A DNA stretch of 64,000 nucleotides from Patiriisocius_A hiemis (lineage in GTDB: Bacteria; Bacteroidota; Bacteroidia; Flavobacteriales; Flavobacteriaceae). Positions 62,482 through 64,000 of this stretch are shown in pieces; position 1 is the first letter of the stretch, and each line of letters starts with the position of its first letter. Under the pieces are notes generated by a model. The model worked only from the letters and a program-made list of their open reading frames with translations, did not search any database and was not told the DNA's origin. The DNA is taken from NCBI RefSeq assembly GCF_031846325.1, contig NZ_JAVRHZ010000005.1, positions 142,884-206,883 of the forward strand. Direction: 5' to 3'. A program made the translations under genes and the position numbers.

Positions 62482-62598
62482 TTGATGACATTTTAAATTC
62501 ACTTCGATGTACTATTGAAGTGACCCCAAAACCACTTCCCTTTTTTGCCCAGAAAACAAGCCAAAGCTTACCTACTCGTGCTTTTTAATTTTTAAGAA
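62482..62598 (+). promoter_or_regulatory. Conserved leader, copy 2
   Basis: Second copy of the leader at 60554-60669, with the identical 25-nt hairpin at 62499-62523 followed by ACCCCAAAACCACT and CTTACCTACTCGTGC. Conservation outside coding sequence suggests a shared promoter or RNA element. Confidence 0.8.
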
Positions 62599-63447
62599 AT
62601 GAAGAAAGCATTTTTAGTAATAATTTTTGTTTCGCAAATAGCTTTTTGCCAAGTAGGTATCGGTACCATAACTCCAGATGGTTCTGCTGCTTTAGATATT
62701 TCCAGTTCAAATAGCGGATTATTAATTCCTAGAATGACGGAATCTGAAAGAACTGCTATTGCAGACCCTGCCAACGGACTTTTAATATATCAAACAAACA
62801 ATGGTGTTGGGTACTGGTACTACAAAATAAACACTTGGACATTCTTGTCTAAAGAGGGTGATGAAGATTGGAAAGGAAATGGAGAAAATGATGTAAATCA
62901 AAATATCTATACAAGAGGAATTGTAGACATAAGGCAATCTAGCGGTATTGCAGCATTAACAATTGGCAGTAATACAACTACGCCATTTACAGATGGTGTA
63001 ATCGCAATTGGTCCTTATACTGGAATCTCTAGCACCTCAAAACTTGTAATTGGAAAAGAACGTGTTGCTACAGCTTTTGATAGTATTTACTCATGCGCAG
63101 GGGTTACTTGTTCTTGGGTAGTTTTTGCTACAGAATATACCAATAAAAATGCTTTTGAAGTAGAACAAAGTGGAGCAGTTACTATTAATTCCAGATACAC
63201 TTTACCCTTAGAGGATGGTAGTTCAGGTGAGTTTTTAACTACAGATGGCGATGGAAATTTATCATGGCAAGATCCCTCTACAAGACTTCTTAATACTGAA
63301 AGTGTAAATAGAACTCAAACTACTAAAAATAATCTTGAAAAAATTAAATCCCTAGAAGAGCAGGTAGATTTATTAACTAAGAAATTAAACAAACTAGAGA
63401 CTTTACTTTTAAAAAGTTCTTACAAAAGAGAAGAAAATGAAAACTAA
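62599..63447 (+). CDS. Secreted tail-fibre-like protein
   Basis: A 282-residue exported protein (signal peptide ending IAFCQ) with the head QVGIGTITPDGSAALDISSS and SGLLIPRMTESER shared by its neighbours, a beta-rich middle and a C-terminal coiled coil (NNLEKIKSLEEQVDLLTKKL) that would make trimers. Similar modules occur in Bacteroidota surface and fibre proteins. It overlaps the next gene by 11 nt. No enzymatic motif. Confidence 0.8.
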   Translation: MKKAFLVIIFVSQIAFCQVGIGTITPDGSAALDISSSNSGLLIPRMTESERTAIADPANGLLIYQTNNGVGYWYYKINTWTFLSKEGDEDWKGNGENDVNQNIYTRGIVDIRQSSGIAALTIGSNTTTPFTDGVIAIGPYTGISSTSKLVIGKERVATAFDSIYSCAGVTCSWVVFATEYTNKNAFEVEQSGAVTINSRYTLPLEDGSSGEFLTTDGDGNLSWQDPSTRLLNTESVNRTQTTKNNLEKIKSLEEQVDLLTKKLNKLETLLLKSSYKREENEN

Positions 63448-64000
63448 ATTTTTATACCTAACAATGCTATTCTCTTGGGTACTTTCTGCCCAAGTTGGTA
63501 TTAACACAATTACACCTGATGCCTCCTCAGCACTTGATATTGTAAGTAGTGAAGGAGGAATTTTAATCCCTAGAATGACAGAATTTGAAAGAGACCTAAT
63601 TGCAAGCCCAGCTACTGGTTTAATGATTTTTCAAACTGATAATACCTCAGGGTTTTATTATTACAATGGCACCATTTGGACTACCATTGCTCCTTCTGGA
63701 GGTGGAGTTGGTGAGTTTCAAAGCATTTCAGGAATAGTGCAAAACACTACAGCTGTAGGTAGTGATGATTTTGTGTTTGGAGATACAGATCTTGACGGGA
63801 GTGGAAGTAAATTCTACTTTGATACTAGCAAAGGAGCTTTTCGAGCAGGACAAATATTTGGCACAGAGTGGGACGATGCTAATGTTGGTTTTCAATCAAT
63901 AGTATTAGGAACAGGTACTGCTTCAGGAACTTTAAGCTTTGCTGCTATTGCAGGGAATGCTTCGGGTAATGCAGCAGTTTCATTTCAAGGGTCCTCCTCT
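63437..64000 (+). CDS. Secreted fibre-like protein, truncated by the window end
   Basis: Starting at ATG 63437, 188 codons remain open to the window end. Signal peptide ends VLSAQ, then the paralogous head QVGINTITPDASSALDIVSS and GGILIPRMTEFER. Later sequence (LGTGTASGTLSFAAIAGNAS) is a Gly/Ala/Ser-rich repeat, like trimeric adhesin heads. The start overlaps the previous gene, so it is co-transcribed with it. The C-terminus is not in this window. Confidence 0.85.
   Translation, partial: MKTKFLYLTMLFSWVLSAQVGINTITPDASSALDIVSSEGGILIPRMTEFERDLIASPATGLMIFQTDNTSGFYYYNGTIWTTIAPSGGGVGEFQSISGIVQNTTAVGSDDFVFGDTDLDGSGSKFYFDTSKGAFRAGQIFGTEWDDANVGFQSIVLGTGTASGTLSFAAIAGNASGNAAVSFQGSSS

Overview
The window is strongly A+T-rich, densely coded DNA from a Bacteroidota genome, almost certainly a member of the Flavobacteriaceae and probably marine. 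The evidence is the gene content: SusC/SusD pair, type III pantothenate kinase next to LptC, class II HMG-CoA reductase with a full mevalonate route, GYDIA-type GHMP kinase, secreted proteins beginning QVGIxTxxP. Promoter-like sequences also match the Bacteroidota consensus (TTTG, about 18 nt, TAnnTTTG). The genus cannot be fixed from sequence alone. No rRNA, CRISPR array, insertion sequence or prophage was seen. One tRNA (Phe, GAA) is present.

Layout. 76-4532 (minus): secreted thioredoxin-like protein, then a dipeptidyl peptidase/POT transporter operon. 4718-6930 (plus): HMG-CoA reductase and a GHMP kinase. 6985-14641 (minus): an envelope operon of coaX, outer-membrane protein, TPR protein, lptC, small membrane protein, CNNM/CBS protein and PpiD-like foldase. 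14783-16117: tRNA-Phe, a small gene and a DUF481 protein. 16230-31407 (plus): a long locus built around the arsenosugar-type genes (AhpD-like protein, radical SAM ArsS, TIGR04282/TIGR04283 transferases) with a SusC/SusD pair, sodium/solute symporter, unusual metallophosphoesterase, rhodanese, purine nucleoside phosphorylase, fatty-acid-hydroxylase-type enzyme, two DUF547 lipoproteins and hemerythrin. 31409-35538 (minus): surface-antigen barrel, GH113-like lipoprotein, outer-membrane protein and a third DUF547 protein. 35749-45294: FAD oxidoreductase with a membrane 4Fe-4S protein, then glycosyltransferases, an M28 peptidase and a TolB-like protein. 45309-49371 (minus): polyamine operon of arginine decarboxylase, agmatinase, DHS-like protein and RMD1-family protein behind a long leader. 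49731-54706 (minus): mevalonate operon (mvaD, mevalonate kinase, UbiA prenyltransferase, nitrilase, pseudouridine synthase). 54829-64000 (plus): a lipoprotein, then a sigma factor / membrane TPR protein / CHAT-protease cassette followed by three paralogous secreted surface proteins, the last cut by the window end.

The most unusual material is (1) the extended arsenosugar-like locus, with a metallophosphoesterase whose metal ligands are replaced and which is cysteine-rich; (2) the sigma / anti-sigma-like / CHAT cassette, followed by two genes that share a duplicated ~116-nt leader with an identical 25-nt hairpin; (3) palindromic repeat elements that appear to have inserted in frame into mvaD and a membrane glycosyltransferase; and (4) a polyamine operon with a ~300-nt leader and a DHS homologue lacking the catalytic lysine. 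All functional assignments rest on motifs read by eye; no database search was run.
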